DNA of 15,544 bases, from positions 1 to 15,544 of the forward strand of contig JBKPIY010000053.1 in the NCBI GenBank assembly GCA_046730475.1. Direction: 5' to 3'. The stretch's first letter is position 1. Each line of letters opens with the position of its first letter. The translations under genes and the position numbers were made by a program. Below the pieces are notes generated by a model. The model did no database searches, had not been told where the DNA came from, and saw only the letters and a list, made by a program, of their open reading frames with translations. Source of the stretch: JBKPIY01 sp046730475 (GTDB lineage Bacteria; Actinomycetota; Thermoleophilia; Solirubrobacterales; 70-9). This document shows positions 8,590 through 15,544 of the stretch, piece after piece.

Positions 8590-8595
8590 TAGTCT
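8590..8595 (+). promoter_or_regulatory. Candidate -10 element of thiE
   Basis: TAGTCT fits TANNNT and ends 9 bases before the thiE GTG, so the message would have almost no leader. It lies in the 39-base gap between divergent thiE and the RDD gene. A minus-strand TAGAGT (8585-8580) could serve the RDD gene, which makes the two promoters back to back. Confidence 0.35.
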
Positions 8596-8604
8596 CTGTA
8601 CGCG

Positions 8605-9309
8605 GTGAGCGAAAGCGTGCCGTCCTCGATCGACCTCTCCCCGCCCGAGGGCGTCGGGGCCCTGCGACGGCAGCGCTTGGCCTGGACCCGCCTCTACTTC
8701 GTCTGCGACGCCCTGCCCCACGGGCAACCGCCCGAGCCGATGCTCAACGCGGCGCTCTCCGGGGGCGCAGGGATGATCGAGCTGCGCGAGAAGGAGCTCG
8801 ACCGGGAGTTGATCTGGCCGGCGGCCAACACCTTTCGGAGGATCGCCGACACCTACACCGCCCTGTTCATCGTCAACGACGACCCCGACCTCGCCCGCGA
8901 GCTGAGGGCCGATGGCGTCCACATCGGCCAGGAGGACGTCACCCCCGCCCGGGCACGAGAGGTCCTCGGCCCCGCCGCGATCATCGGCCTCTCCACCCAC
9001 AGCCGCAAGCAGATCGAGGCGGCGGCGGCGGAGCCCGTCGACTATATCAGCGTCGGCCCGATCTGGGAGACCCCGACCAAGGAGGGGCGTCCCGGCACGG
9101 GACTGGGGCTGATCAGGGAGGCGGCGGAGATCGCCTCCCTGCCCTGGTTCGCGATCGGCGGCATCGATCCCGAGAACATCGGCGAGGTGATCGCCGCCGG
9201 CGCCAAGCGCGTATGCGTCGTCCGTGCGATTCGCGACGCCGCCGATCCGCGTGCGGCAGCCCGATCGCTGATCGATCCCCTCGACCCCGAGCGCCGAGCG
9301 GAGGTTTGA
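8605..9309 (+). CDS. thiE: Thiamine phosphate synthase ThiE
   Basis: Joins hydroxymethylpyrimidine diphosphate to thiazole phosphate, giving thiamine phosphate. The 234-residue TIM-barrel protein shows the family motifs in order: RLYFVCDA, MIELREKE (57-64), FIVNDDPDLA (88-97), GVHIGQEDV (104-112), GLSTHSRKQ (128-136), YISVGPIWETPTK (147-159) and IGGIDPENI (184-192). The N-terminal 25 residues are longer than usual and look unstructured. The start is GTG at 8605 with no Shine-Dalgarno but a TAGTCT hexamer close upstream; GTG 8617 is an alternative. No THI element was seen in front of it, unlike thiO, so the two halves of the local pathway appear to be regulated differently. It overlaps the next gene by one base (TGATG). 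Confidence 0.95.
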   Translation: MSESVPSSIDLSPPEGVGALRRQRLAWTRLYFVCDALPHGQPPEPMLNAALSGGAGMIELREKELDRELIWPAANTFRRIADTYTALFIVNDDPDLARELRADGVHIGQEDVTPARAREVLGPAAIIGLSTHSRKQIEAAAAEPVDYISVGPIWETPTKEGRPGTGLGLIREAAEIASLPWFAIGGIDPENIGEVIAAGAKRVCVVRAIRDAADPRAAARSLIDPLDPERRAEV

Positions 9310-9914
9310 TGGGCGGCCGCGAACGCAAGCGGGTCGAGCGGCGGAAGCGAAAGCGGCGCTCCGCCGACCGGATCGCCGAGCGGGCCGCGGCCGTCGCCTC
9401 GAGCCCGGACGGAAGCGGAGCCGACGGGACGTCGACCGGGGAGCGGGCCGAGAGCTTCTCGGAGCGGATGACCCGGCGCTACGAGGAGCGAAACGCCGAG
9501 GCTCGGGCGAGGCTCGAGCCGCTCGAGCGGGGGGAGCGCCCGAGTGCGGTCACGTTCGGGGCGGTGGTGTCGGTGCTGCTTGCACTTGTCTTCACGGTCT
9601 CCACCGTGATTGCCGCGATCGGATCGGTGGACGTCCAGGGCCGGCACCCGCCCGCCGCGCCGCTTGCCCTGTTCGCGGCCGTCCTCTGGGTGATGGCCTG
9701 GGGGATGTGGAGGGCGCGCTACTGGGCGGTGCTCGGCTTCCAGATGATCCTGGTGCTGGTGATGCTGAGCTCGGGCCTCGGTCTGATCGCCGTGCAGACG
9801 GTCCTCCAGGCGGTGGGAAGCACCCTGCTGCTGGCGGGCTCGGGCGTCCTCTTCTACTTCATGATCCGGGCGATGGCCCGGATCCAGATGCCGGAGCCGC
9901 CGGGGGGCCGGTAG
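9309..9914 (+). CDS. Small four-helix membrane protein of unknown function
   Basis: I do not recognise this 201-residue protein. The first 80 residues are very basic and charged (RKRVERRKRKRRSADR near the N-terminus, then SERMTRRYEERNAEARARLE) and probably cytoplasmic. Four hydrophobic segments follow at about 82-105, 116-135, 138-163 and 170-188, and a short proline-containing tail. There are no cysteines and no catalytic motif. Its ATG shares the A of the thiE stop (TGATG), so the two are co-translated. That pairing alone does not show a thiamine role. It ends 48 bases before lpd, which seems to have its own promoter. Confidence 0.72.
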   Translation: MGGRERKRVERRKRKRRSADRIAERAAAVASSPDGSGADGTSTGERAESFSERMTRRYEERNAEARARLEPLERGERPSAVTFGAVVSVLLALVFTVSTVIAAIGSVDVQGRHPPAAPLALFAAVLWVMAWGMWRARYWAVLGFQMILVLVMLSSGLGLIAVQTVLQAVGSTLLLAGSGVLFYFMIRAMARIQMPEPPGGR

Positions 9915-9949
9915 GCCGGCGCTCAGGCCGGTGGCGAGGGCACGTCCTA

Positions 9950-9955
9950 TAGAGT
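9950..9955 (+). promoter_or_regulatory. Candidate leaderless -10 element of lpd
   Basis: TAGAGT (TANNNT) ends 7 bases before the ATG at 9963. It is part of the longer AT-rich string CTATAGAGT in otherwise GC-rich sequence. No Shine-Dalgarno lies between it and the ATG, so transcription probably starts at or beside the start codon. Confidence 0.45.
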
Positions 9956-9962
9956 CGAAGCG

Positions 9963-11330
9963 ATGGCTGCTTACGACGTGATCGTGATCGGAGGCGGGCC
10001 CGGCGGCTACGTGGCCGCGATCCGCGCCGCCCAGCTCGGGCGGAAGACGGCGGTGGTGGAGCGGGACAAGGCCGGCGGCCGCTGTCTCAACTACGCCTGC
10101 ATCCCGGCGAAGACCGTCCTCCACACGGCCGAGGTCTACTCCGAGGTCAACAACGACGGCGCCGATTTGGGGGTCAAGTCGAACGGGGTCAGCCTCGACT
10201 GGAAGGCGGTCCAGGACCGGCGCGCCAGGGTGTCGAAGACGCTCGAAGACGGCGTCGAGATGCTCTGGAGGAAGAACAAGGTCGACTTCATCCGGGGCGA
10301 GGCCTCGCTTGCGGGCGGCGGAAAGGTGAGGGTCGGCTCCGACGAGCACGAGGCGAAGGCGATCGTCCTCGCCACTGGATCGGTCGAGATGGCGATCCCG
10401 GGGGTGGAGTTCGGAGATCGCGTCCTCGACACCTGGGCTGCGTGGTCGCTGAGCGAGCTGCCGAACTCGATGGTGGTGGTCGGCGCCGGGGCCTCCGGCT
10501 CAGAGATCGCCTCCGGCTACGCCCGGATGGGCACCGATGTGACCCTGGTCGAGATGCTCGGCCAGATCCTCCCGCTCGAGGACAAGGACATCGCTCGGGT
10601 GGTCGAGCGCCAGTTCAAGTCGGACGGAATTGAGATCCTGCTCGGCACCAGGGTCGAGGCCGTCGAGGCCGGGAAGGGCGGGATCAAGCTGAAGGCCGGG
10701 GACAAGGAGATCAAGGCCGACTACATGGCGATCGCGGGCGGGCGTCGCCCCGACACCGAGGCGCTCAACCTCGAGGCCGCCGGCGTCGAGGTCGAGGAGA
10801 ACGGCCGGATCACGGTCGACGACCACCAGCGCACGACCGCCGAGGGGATCTTCGCGATCGGCGACCTGGTCCGGGGCCCAGCCCTTGCCCACAAGGCCTC
10901 CGAGGAGGGGGTGATCGCGGTCGAGACCGCCTCCGGCGCCCCGACCGAGCCGATGAACGTCGGCCTCGTCCCCGGGGCCACGTTCTGCCACCCCCAGGTG
11001 GCCAGCGTCGGACTCACCGAGGAGGAGGCGAAGCAGACCGGGCGCCAGATCAAGGTCGGCAAGTTCAAGCTCGGCGGGGTCGGCGCCTCGGTCGTCTACG
11101 ACGACCGCGCCGGAATGGTGAAGATCGTCGGCGACCCCGAGTACGGCGAGATCCTCGGCGCCCACATCGTCGGCAACCGCGCCTGCGACATGATCAGCGA
11201 GTTCGTCGACACGATGGCGATGGAGGGCGGCTACCAGGAGCTCGCTCGCGTCGTTCACCCCCACCCGACGATGTCCGAAGCGGTGCTGGACGGCGCCCGG
11301 GCCGTCGACGGCTGGGCAACCCACGCCTGA
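9963..11330 (+). CDS. lpdA: Dihydrolipoyl dehydrogenase (E3)
   Basis: Flavoprotein that re-oxidises dihydrolipoamide on 2-oxoacid dehydrogenase E2, passing electrons through a disulfide and FAD to NAD+. The 455-residue length fits. The FAD fold is DVIVIGGGPGGYVAAIRAAQ (5-24). The redox disulfide is Cys41-Cys46 in GGRCLNYACIPAKTV, a variant of the usual GGxCLNxGCIPSK. The NAD fold is VVVGAGASGSEIA (171-183), and the second FAD motif is GIFAIGDLVRGPALAHKA. The catalytic dyad is His434 and Glu439 in VHPHPTMSE. It is separate from the pdhA-pdhB-pdhC genes 1.3 kb downstream and may also serve other lipoyl complexes. Mercuric reductase and glutathione reductase are excluded by the C-terminal motif. 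Confidence 0.95.
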   Translation: MAAYDVIVIGGGPGGYVAAIRAAQLGRKTAVVERDKAGGRCLNYACIPAKTVLHTAEVYSEVNNDGADLGVKSNGVSLDWKAVQDRRARVSKTLEDGVEMLWRKNKVDFIRGEASLAGGGKVRVGSDEHEAKAIVLATGSVEMAIPGVEFGDRVLDTWAAWSLSELPNSMVVVGAGASGSEIASGYARMGTDVTLVEMLGQILPLEDKDIARVVERQFKSDGIEILLGTRVEAVEAGKGGIKLKAGDKEIKADYMAIAGGRRPDTEALNLEAAGVEVEENGRITVDDHQRTTAEGIFAIGDLVRGPALAHKASEEGVIAVETASGAPTEPMNVGLVPGATFCHPQVASVGLTEEEAKQTGRQIKVGKFKLGGVGASVVYDDRAGMVKIVGDPEYGEILGAHIVGNRACDMISEFVDTMAMEGGYQELARVVHPHPTMSEAVLDGARAVDGWATHA

Positions 11331-11351
11331 CGGGGAACGCCGCCGGCGCGG

Positions 11352-11954
11352 ATGACGACCCGGCGCCTCGAGGCCTTCAGCGACGGCGTCTTCGCGATCG
11401 CGATCACCCTGCTGGTGCTGGAGCTGGCGGTGCCGAAGGGAAACGGCCTCTGGCACCAGCTGAAGGACGAATGGCCGTCCTTCGCCGCCTTCTTGGTCAG
11501 CTTCTGGGTGATCGGAATCATCTGGGTGAACCACCACGCCGTCCTCGACCACCTCGCCAGGGCCGATCGGGGGGTGCTCTATCTCAACCTGCTGCTCCTG
11601 CTCACCGTCGTCTTCATCCCCTTCCCGACCGCGCTCTTCGCCGAACACCTGAAGTCGGGTGCCGACGAAAGGGTGGCCGCCCTGGTCTACAGCGCATCGT
11701 TTCTGGCGATGGCGATCAGCTACGGGTTCCTGTGGACGTACATCACGAACCGGCGCCAGCTGCTCGGGGTCGAGCTCACGGACGCGCAGATCCGGCGCAC
11801 CACCCGGAGCTTCCTGATCGGCATTCCGTTCTACGGCTTGGCGGTGGCGGTTTCATTCGTCAGCCCGGCGGCGGTGCTGGCGATGATCGCCGCTCTCGCG
11901 TTCTACTACGCGGTCGCCGGGATGCGCAGCCCCCTGGCCGAGGGAGGGGACTGA
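11352..11954 (+). CDS. TMEM175/DUF1211-family membrane protein, possible potassium channel
   Basis: The 200-residue protein begins TTRRLEAFSDGVFAIAITLL. This FSDG-containing first helix is the signature of the prokaryotic TMEM175 family, whose characterised members are tetrameric potassium channels. About six hydrophobic segments can be traced, including VSFWVIGIIWVNHHAVLDHL and LLLLLTVVFIPFPTALFAEH, also family-like. It starts 21 bases after the lpd stop and ends three bases before the next ATG, so it probably belongs to the lpd transcript. No strong Shine-Dalgarno is seen. The functional link with lpd is unclear, and channel activity is inferred from the family only. Confidence 0.88.
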   Translation: MTTRRLEAFSDGVFAIAITLLVLELAVPKGNGLWHQLKDEWPSFAAFLVSFWVIGIIWVNHHAVLDHLARADRGVLYLNLLLLLTVVFIPFPTALFAEHLKSGADERVAALVYSASFLAMAISYGFLWTYITNRRQLLGVELTDAQIRRTTRSFLIGIPFYGLAVAVSFVSPAAVLAMIAALAFYYAVAGMRSPLAEGGD

Positions 11955-11957
11955 CCG

Positions 11958-12566
11958 ATGGCGGAGCGGGCGGCCTTCTATTACGACTTCAGCTCCCCCT
12001 ACTCCTATCTCGTGGCCGAGCGGATCAGCGGGGTGTTCGCCGACGCTGGCGCCGAGCAGCCGCGGTGGCGCCCGATCTCCTTCGCGTTCGTCCTCCGACG
12101 CACCGGAAGGACGCCATGGTCGCTCGAGCCCGCCGGCCCCCACCCGGACCACCTCGAGGAGATCCAGCGCCGCGCCGCCGAGCGCGGCCTTCCCGAGGTG
12201 CGCTACCCGAGGGGGTGGCCCGCCGCCAGCTACAGCCTCGCCCCGCTCCGCGCGGCGCTCTTCGCGGAGGGGGCCGGGAAGCTGATCGCGTTCTCGCTCG
12301 CCGCCTTCCGCCAGCAGTTCGCCGCCGGCCGCGACCTCGGCGATCCCGACAACCTGATCCTCGCCGCCGCCTCGTGCGAGCTCCACCCGAGGGCGGTGCT
12401 GAGGGGAATCGAGAGCGCCTCGATCAAGGAGCGGTTGCGCGAAAACACCGATGAGGCGATCGAGCGCGGGGTGATCGGAGTGCCGACGGTCGCGGTCGCC
12501 GGCAGGCTGTACTGGGGCGACGATCGACTGGAGGAGGCGGCCGTCGCCGCCGCGGGCGGAGCCTGA
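11958..12566 (+). CDS. DsbA-family / 2-hydroxychromene-2-carboxylate isomerase-like protein
   Basis: Thioredoxin-fold protein of 202 residues resembling 2-hydroxychromene-2-carboxylate isomerases and kappa-class glutathione transferases. It opens with FYYDFSSPYSYLVAERI, where Ser12 or Ser13 stands where DsbA would have its CxxC. The conserved cis-proline segment near the C-terminus is GVIGVPTVAVAGRLYWGDDRLE. With no CxxC and no signal peptide, it is probably a cytoplasmic glutathione- or thiol-linked isomerase or transferase rather than a disulfide oxidase. The start is well supported: GGAGGGGA lies about 8 bases upstream and the gap from the previous stop is three bases. The physiological substrate is unknown; involvement in aromatic degradation is not supported by any neighbour. 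Confidence 0.85.
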   Translation: MAERAAFYYDFSSPYSYLVAERISGVFADAGAEQPRWRPISFAFVLRRTGRTPWSLEPAGPHPDHLEEIQRRAAERGLPEVRYPRGWPAASYSLAPLRAALFAEGAGKLIAFSLAAFRQQFAAGRDLGDPDNLILAAASCELHPRAVLRGIESASIKERLRENTDEAIERGVIGVPTVAVAGRLYWGDDRLEEAAVAAAGGA

Positions 12567-12570
12567 GGCC

Positions 12571-12609
12571 GCTTCGACCGGGCGCGTTCGCTCCGCAATC
12601 GGTCGAAGC
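12571..12609 (+). terminator. Perfect 10-bp inverted repeat, likely transcription terminator
   Basis: GCTTCGACCG (12571-12580) and its exact complement CGGTCGAAGC (12600-12609) flank a 19-base GC-rich loop that could pair further (GCG/CGC). The repeat starts 4 bases after the stop of the isomerase-like gene and ends 50 bases before pdhA. There is no T-tract, which is common for high-GC actinobacteria. An operator for pdhA is a second possibility. Confidence 0.5.
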
Positions 12610-12646
12610 TGGCGGCTGAAATTGCTGCCCTCCGGGCACCGGCGAG

Positions 12647-12652
12647 TAGGCT
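12647..12652 (+). promoter_or_regulatory. Candidate leaderless -10 element of the pdh operon
   Basis: TAGGCT (TANNNT) ends 6 bases before the pdhA GTG at 12659. TTGCTG at 12622-12627 could be a -35 at a long 19-base spacing. GAGGG just before the GTG is too close to act as a normal Shine-Dalgarno, so a leaderless message is favoured. Confidence 0.42.
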
Positions 12653-12658
12653 GAGGGC

Positions 12659-13972
12659 GTGGCGCAGAAGGAGGCGGAAGCGAAGCGGTCGAAGGGAGCC
12701 GGGAAGCGGCGGGATCGCGCCCGGGCGGTGGGCGACGGCGCCGGAAAGGCTGCGCCCGAGCTGCCCGACGCCGTTACCTGCCGGGATCTCCTCGCCAGGA
12801 TGGCGTTGATCCGCAGGTTCGAGGAGGAGGCCGGCCGTCAGTACCAGCGGGCGAAGGCCGGCGGCTTCCTCCATCTCGCGATCGGGGAGGAGGCGACGAT
12901 CGTCGGCACGACCTCGGTGATGCGCGATGACGACTACCTGATCGGGACCTACCGGACCCACGGGCACGCGCTCGCCCGCGGCACCGATCCGCGGCGGGTG
13001 ATGGCGGAGCTGTTCGGCCGAGTCGACGGGACCTCCGGCGGCCGCGGCGGCTCGATGCACCTCTTCGAGGGCGAGCGTCGGTTCATGGGGGGGTACGGGA
13101 TCGTGGGGGGCAATCTCCCGCTGGCGGCCGGCCTCGCCCTCGCGTCCGACTACCGCGGTGAGGACAACGTCACCGTCTGCACCTTCGGCGACGGAGCCTC
13201 CAACAGCGGCAACTTCGGCGAGACGATGAACCTCGCCGCGCTCTGGAAGCTTCCGGTCGTCTTCCTCGTCGAGAACAACCTCTACGGGATGGGCACCTCG
13301 GTGGAGCGCCACTCGGCCCAGACCGACCTCTCGCGCAAGGCCGAGGGGCTCGGGGTCTCGGGGGTGCGGGTGGACGGGATGGATGTGCTGGCGGTCCGCG
13401 AGACGGTCGCCGAGCACATCCGGCTCGCCCGCGAGGACCGGCAGCCGACCCTGGTCGAGGCCTTCACCTACAGATTCCGCGGTCACTCGGCGGCCGACCC
13501 GGAGGTCTACCGCGAGAAGCGGGAGGTCGAGGAGTGGCAGCGCAAGGACCCGATCGAGGCGTTCGCCGGGCTCCTGATCGAGCACAAGGTGCTGTCGGCC
13601 GAAGATGTCGAGACGATCCGAGCCGAGGCCGACGCCGAGGTGGTCGCGGCGGTCGAGTTCGCCGACGCCTCGCCCGAGCCCCCGCTCGAGTCCCTCTACG
13701 ACCACCTCTACGTCTACGGCGACCAGGTGCCGGGCTGGTACGCGGTCGACGAGCGCTCCCCCGACCCCCACCCGGGCGAGGAGGAGCGGGAGGCCGGCCG
13801 CCGGGCCCGGGAGCTGGCCGAGCGTGGCGCCGCCTACGCCGGCCCAGGGCAGGTGCCCCACCGCGCCGCCGAGGGAGACCGCCCCGCGCCGGAGGGCCCG
13901 CCCGGCCCCACCGGCCCCGGTAGCGAAGCACCGGGGGAGGGGGAGACGCTCGAGGGCGGGGAGGCCGTCTGA
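12659..13972 (+). CDS. pdhA: Pyruvate dehydrogenase E1 component, alpha subunit
   Basis: Thiamine-diphosphate-dependent decarboxylase subunit of the pyruvate dehydrogenase complex. The core is about residues 36-352: MALIRRFEEEAGRQYQ, GFLHLAIGEEA, IGTYRTHGHALARG, SGGRGGSMHLF and the ThDP motif GDG(177-179)...NN(206-207) in TFGDGASNSGNFGETMN and VENNLYGMG. RFRGHSAADPEVYR follows. The subfamily pattern fits PDH or acetoin dehydrogenase more than branched-chain enzymes. Unusual are a Lys/Arg-rich N-terminal extension of about 35 residues and a Pro/Gly/Glu-rich C-terminal extension of about 80, making 437 residues instead of roughly 320-370. The GTG start is supported by TAGGCT at leaderless spacing. 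The stop overlaps pdhB (TGATG). Confidence 0.93.
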   Translation: MAQKEAEAKRSKGAGKRRDRARAVGDGAGKAAPELPDAVTCRDLLARMALIRRFEEEAGRQYQRAKAGGFLHLAIGEEATIVGTTSVMRDDDYLIGTYRTHGHALARGTDPRRVMAELFGRVDGTSGGRGGSMHLFEGERRFMGGYGIVGGNLPLAAGLALASDYRGEDNVTVCTFGDGASNSGNFGETMNLAALWKLPVVFLVENNLYGMGTSVERHSAQTDLSRKAEGLGVSGVRVDGMDVLAVRETVAEHIRLAREDRQPTLVEAFTYRFRGHSAADPEVYREKREVEEWQRKDPIEAFAGLLIEHKVLSAEDVETIRAEADAEVVAAVEFADASPEPPLESLYDHLYVYGDQVPGWYAVDERSPDPHPGEEEREAGRRARELAERGAAYAGPGQVPHRAAEGDRPAPEGPPGPTGPGSEAPGEGETLEGGEAV

Positions 13973-15012
13973 TGGCGATCATCCGGATGCGGGAGGCGCT
14001 CCGTGACGCGCTCGCCGAGGAGATGCGCCGCGACGAGAGCGTGTTCGTGATCGGCGAGGACGTCGGGGTCTTCCAGGGGTCGTTCAAGGTCACCGAGGGG
14101 CTCCTCGAGGAGTTCGGGGAGAAGCGGGTCCGAGACACGCCGATCTCCGAGAACACGCTCGTCGGGATGGGCGTCGGCGCCGCGATGGCGGGGCTGCGGC
14201 CGGTGGTCGAGATCATGACCGTCAACTTCGCCCTCCTGGCGATGGACCAGATCGTCAACCACGCCGCCGCGATCCCCTACATGTTCGGCGGTCAGGTGAG
14301 GGTGCCGCTGGTCATCCGGATGCCCGGCGGCGGCGGGCACCAGCTCGGACCGACCCACTCGCACAGCTTCGAGGCGATGTTCCTCCAGATCCCCGGCCTG
14401 CTGGTGGCGTGCCCCTCGACCCCGGCCGACGCCAAGGGCCTGCTGAAGACGGCGATCCGCGATGACAATCCGGTGATCTTCATCGAGCACGAGACGCTGT
14501 ACGGCTCGCGCGGCGACGTCCCCGACGACGGCGACGGGATGCTCGATTTCGGCCAGGCAGCGATCCGCCGCGAGGGCTCGGACGTGACCGTCGTCGGGAT
14601 CCTGCGGATGGCCGAGACCGCGCTGGCGGCCGCGACGGCCCTATCCCACGAGCACGGGGTCGAGGCCGAGGTGATCGACCCGCGGACCCTTCGCCCGCTC
14701 GACCTCGACACGATCCTCGACTCGGTGCGGAAGACCAACCGGGTGGTGGTGGTCGAGGAGGGTTGGCCCCACGGCGGGGTCGGCGCCAACCTCGCGGCGC
14801 TGATCACCGAGCAGGCATTCGACTACCTCGACGCCCCCGTCGAGCGGGTAACCGGCGCCGACGTGCCGATGCCGTACTCGAAGCGGCTGGAGCAGGCGGC
14901 GATCCCCCACGCCGAGCACGTGGTCAGCGCCGCCCTCGCGACCATGGAGGGGAGCCTAGAGCGCAGCGGTGACCCCGCCGCCGCCGGTCGCGCGGCCGAG
15001 GAGGCCGCATGA
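13972..15012 (+). CDS. pdhB: Pyruvate dehydrogenase E1 component, beta subunit
   Basis: Partner of the alpha subunit in the E1 heterotetramer, 346 residues. Typical family stretches are REALRDALAEEMRRDESVFV, IGEDVGVFQGSFKVT, RVRDTPISENTLVGMGVGAA, EIMTVNFALLAMDQIVNHAA, GGGGHQLGPTHSHSFEAMF, GLLVACPSTPADAKGLLKTA, EVIDPRTLRPLDLDTIL and VVEEGWPHGGVGANLAA. The conserved early Glu of IGEDVG is where family members contact the ThDP aminopyrimidine. The last 20 residues (LERSGDPAAAGRAAEEAA) are an Ala/Glu-rich tail beyond the usual end. It overlaps pdhA by one base and the E2 gene by four (ATGA), which shows tight translational coupling in a single operon. An acetoin dehydrogenase beta subunit is possible but less likely, given the standard PDH-type gene order. 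Confidence 0.94.
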   Translation: MAIIRMREALRDALAEEMRRDESVFVIGEDVGVFQGSFKVTEGLLEEFGEKRVRDTPISENTLVGMGVGAAMAGLRPVVEIMTVNFALLAMDQIVNHAAAIPYMFGGQVRVPLVIRMPGGGGHQLGPTHSHSFEAMFLQIPGLLVACPSTPADAKGLLKTAIRDDNPVIFIEHETLYGSRGDVPDDGDGMLDFGQAAIRREGSDVTVVGILRMAETALAAATALSHEHGVEAEVIDPRTLRPLDLDTILDSVRKTNRVVVVEEGWPHGGVGANLAALITEQAFDYLDAPVERVTGADVPMPYSKRLEQAAIPHAEHVVSAALATMEGSLERSGDPAAAGRAAEEAA

Positions 15013-15544
15013 CTGACGTGGTGATGCCCCGGCTGTCTGACTCGATGGAGGAGGGGATCGTCCTTCGCTGGCTGAAGTCGGTCGGCGACGAGGTCGCCGT
15101 CGGCGAGGAGCTGGTCGAGATCGAGACGGACAAGGCGAACATGGTGTACGAGTCGGACGCGGCCGGGACCTTGGTCGAGATCGTCGCCAAGGAGGGCGAC
15201 ACTCTGCCGATCGGGGCGGTGATCGCCCGGGTCGGTGACCCGTCTGAGATCAGCGGCGACAGCGGGGGCGGAGGGGACCGCGAGGCCACCGCTCCGGGCG
15301 GCGAGGGCCCGGACGGAGGTGAACCCGCGACTGCGCCCACGGCCACCCCCGAGAGCCGCGCGGAGGCCACCCCGGCCGTCGAGGCTCCCTCTCCCGTCCC
15401 TGAGCGGGCGGACGGAGATGGGCGAGTGAAGGCCTCGCCGCTCGCCCGCCGGGTAGCGCGGGAGCGGGGGCTCGATCTGACCGGGCTGTCGGGCTCGGGC
15501 CCGGGCGGGCGGATCGTGCGGGCCGACGTCGAGCGGGCCCTGGC
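15009..15544 (+). CDS. pdhC: Dihydrolipoamide acetyltransferase (E2), N-terminal part (runs off window)
   Basis: The first 178 codons are present. Residues 1-77 form one lipoyl domain: MTDVVMPRLSDSMEEG, then VEIETDKANM with Lys42 as the lipoylation site, followed by GDTLPIGAVIARV. Residues 78-139 are a flexible Ala/Pro/Gly/Glu-rich linker. Residues 140-177 are a peripheral subunit-binding domain, VKASPLARRVARERGLDLTG then GPGGRIVRADVERAL, which would tether E1 and/or E3. The catalytic acyltransferase domain lies beyond the right edge. The ATG overlaps the pdhB stop by four bases. In this operon E2 carries acetyl groups from E1 to CoA, and its lipoyl arm is re-oxidised by the Lpd encoded upstream. 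Only one lipoyl domain is visible. Confidence 0.93.
   Translation, partial: MTDVVMPRLSDSMEEGIVLRWLKSVGDEVAVGEELVEIETDKANMVYESDAAGTLVEIVAKEGDTLPIGAVIARVGDPSEISGDSGGGGDREATAPGGEGPDGGEPATAPTATPESRAEATPAVEAPSPVPERADGDGRVKASPLARRVARERGLDLTGLSGSGPGGRIVRADVERAL

Noticed and set aside
12230..13861. A 543-codon minus-strand open frame across pdhA and the isomerase-like gene
   Set aside because: Composition is typical of an antisense frame and it spans two well-supported plus-strand genes.

Overview
The window is gene-dense, very GC-rich bacterial chromosome with short intergenic gaps, frequent stop/start overlaps, and both GTG and ATG starts. Its gene content is actinobacterial: an Rv2578c-type radical SAM protein, UdgX, heterotetrameric pyruvate dehydrogenase E1 and an actinobacterial-type SOS box. 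A deep-branching actinobacterium such as Thermoleophilia/Solirubrobacterales is my guess from general look, not a proven placement. I saw no rRNA, tRNA, CRISPR array or insertion sequence.

Layout. (1) Positions 1-2080, leftward: a sulfate ABC importer, sbp-cysT-cysW, with cysW running off the left edge. (2) Positions 2197-4553: a divergent DNA-repair pair. The leftward gene is an Rv2578c-type radical SAM protein split by a 206-residue intein exactly inside its iron-sulfur cysteine motif. The rightward gene is udgX, a uracil-DNA glycosylase-fold protein. A perfect LexA-type SOS box (3828-3841) lies between them. (3) Positions 4578-5192: an unrecognised helical protein. (4) Positions 5189-9309: thiamine synthesis. 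Leftward thiO and a fused thiS-thiG lie behind a TPP riboswitch. The riboswitch itself overlaps the 3' end of an RDD-family membrane protein gene. Rightward thiE is transcribed divergently from that gene and followed by a small membrane protein. (5) Positions 9963-12566, rightward: dihydrolipoyl dehydrogenase (E3), a TMEM175-like channel and a DsbA/2-hydroxychromene-2-carboxylate isomerase-like protein, closed by a 10-bp inverted repeat. (6) Positions 12659 to the right edge: the pyruvate dehydrogenase operon pdhA-pdhB-pdhC, with pdhC truncated by the window.

How the genes fit together. ThiO and ThiSG make the thiazole half of thiamine and ThiE joins it to the pyrimidine half. The product, thiamine diphosphate, is the ligand of the riboswitch and the cofactor of the PDH E1 encoded nearby. 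Lpd is the E3 that re-oxidises the lipoyl arm of the E2 at the right edge. Sulfate import could supply sulfur for lipoate, thiazole and Fe-S clusters, although that link is only thematic.

The most notable points are these: the intein whose +1 extein cysteine is the third cluster ligand of a radical SAM enzyme and whose homing endonuclease looks decayed; the SOS box positioned over a possible leaderless promoter of that gene; the ThiS-ThiG fusion, in which the sulfur-carrying Gly-Gly end is internal; and the riboswitch that contains the upstream gene's stop codon. Several starts (pdhA, lpd, the 4578 gene, the radical SAM gene) have a -10-like hexamer 6-7 bases upstream and no clear Shine-Dalgarno, which suggests leaderless mRNAs.
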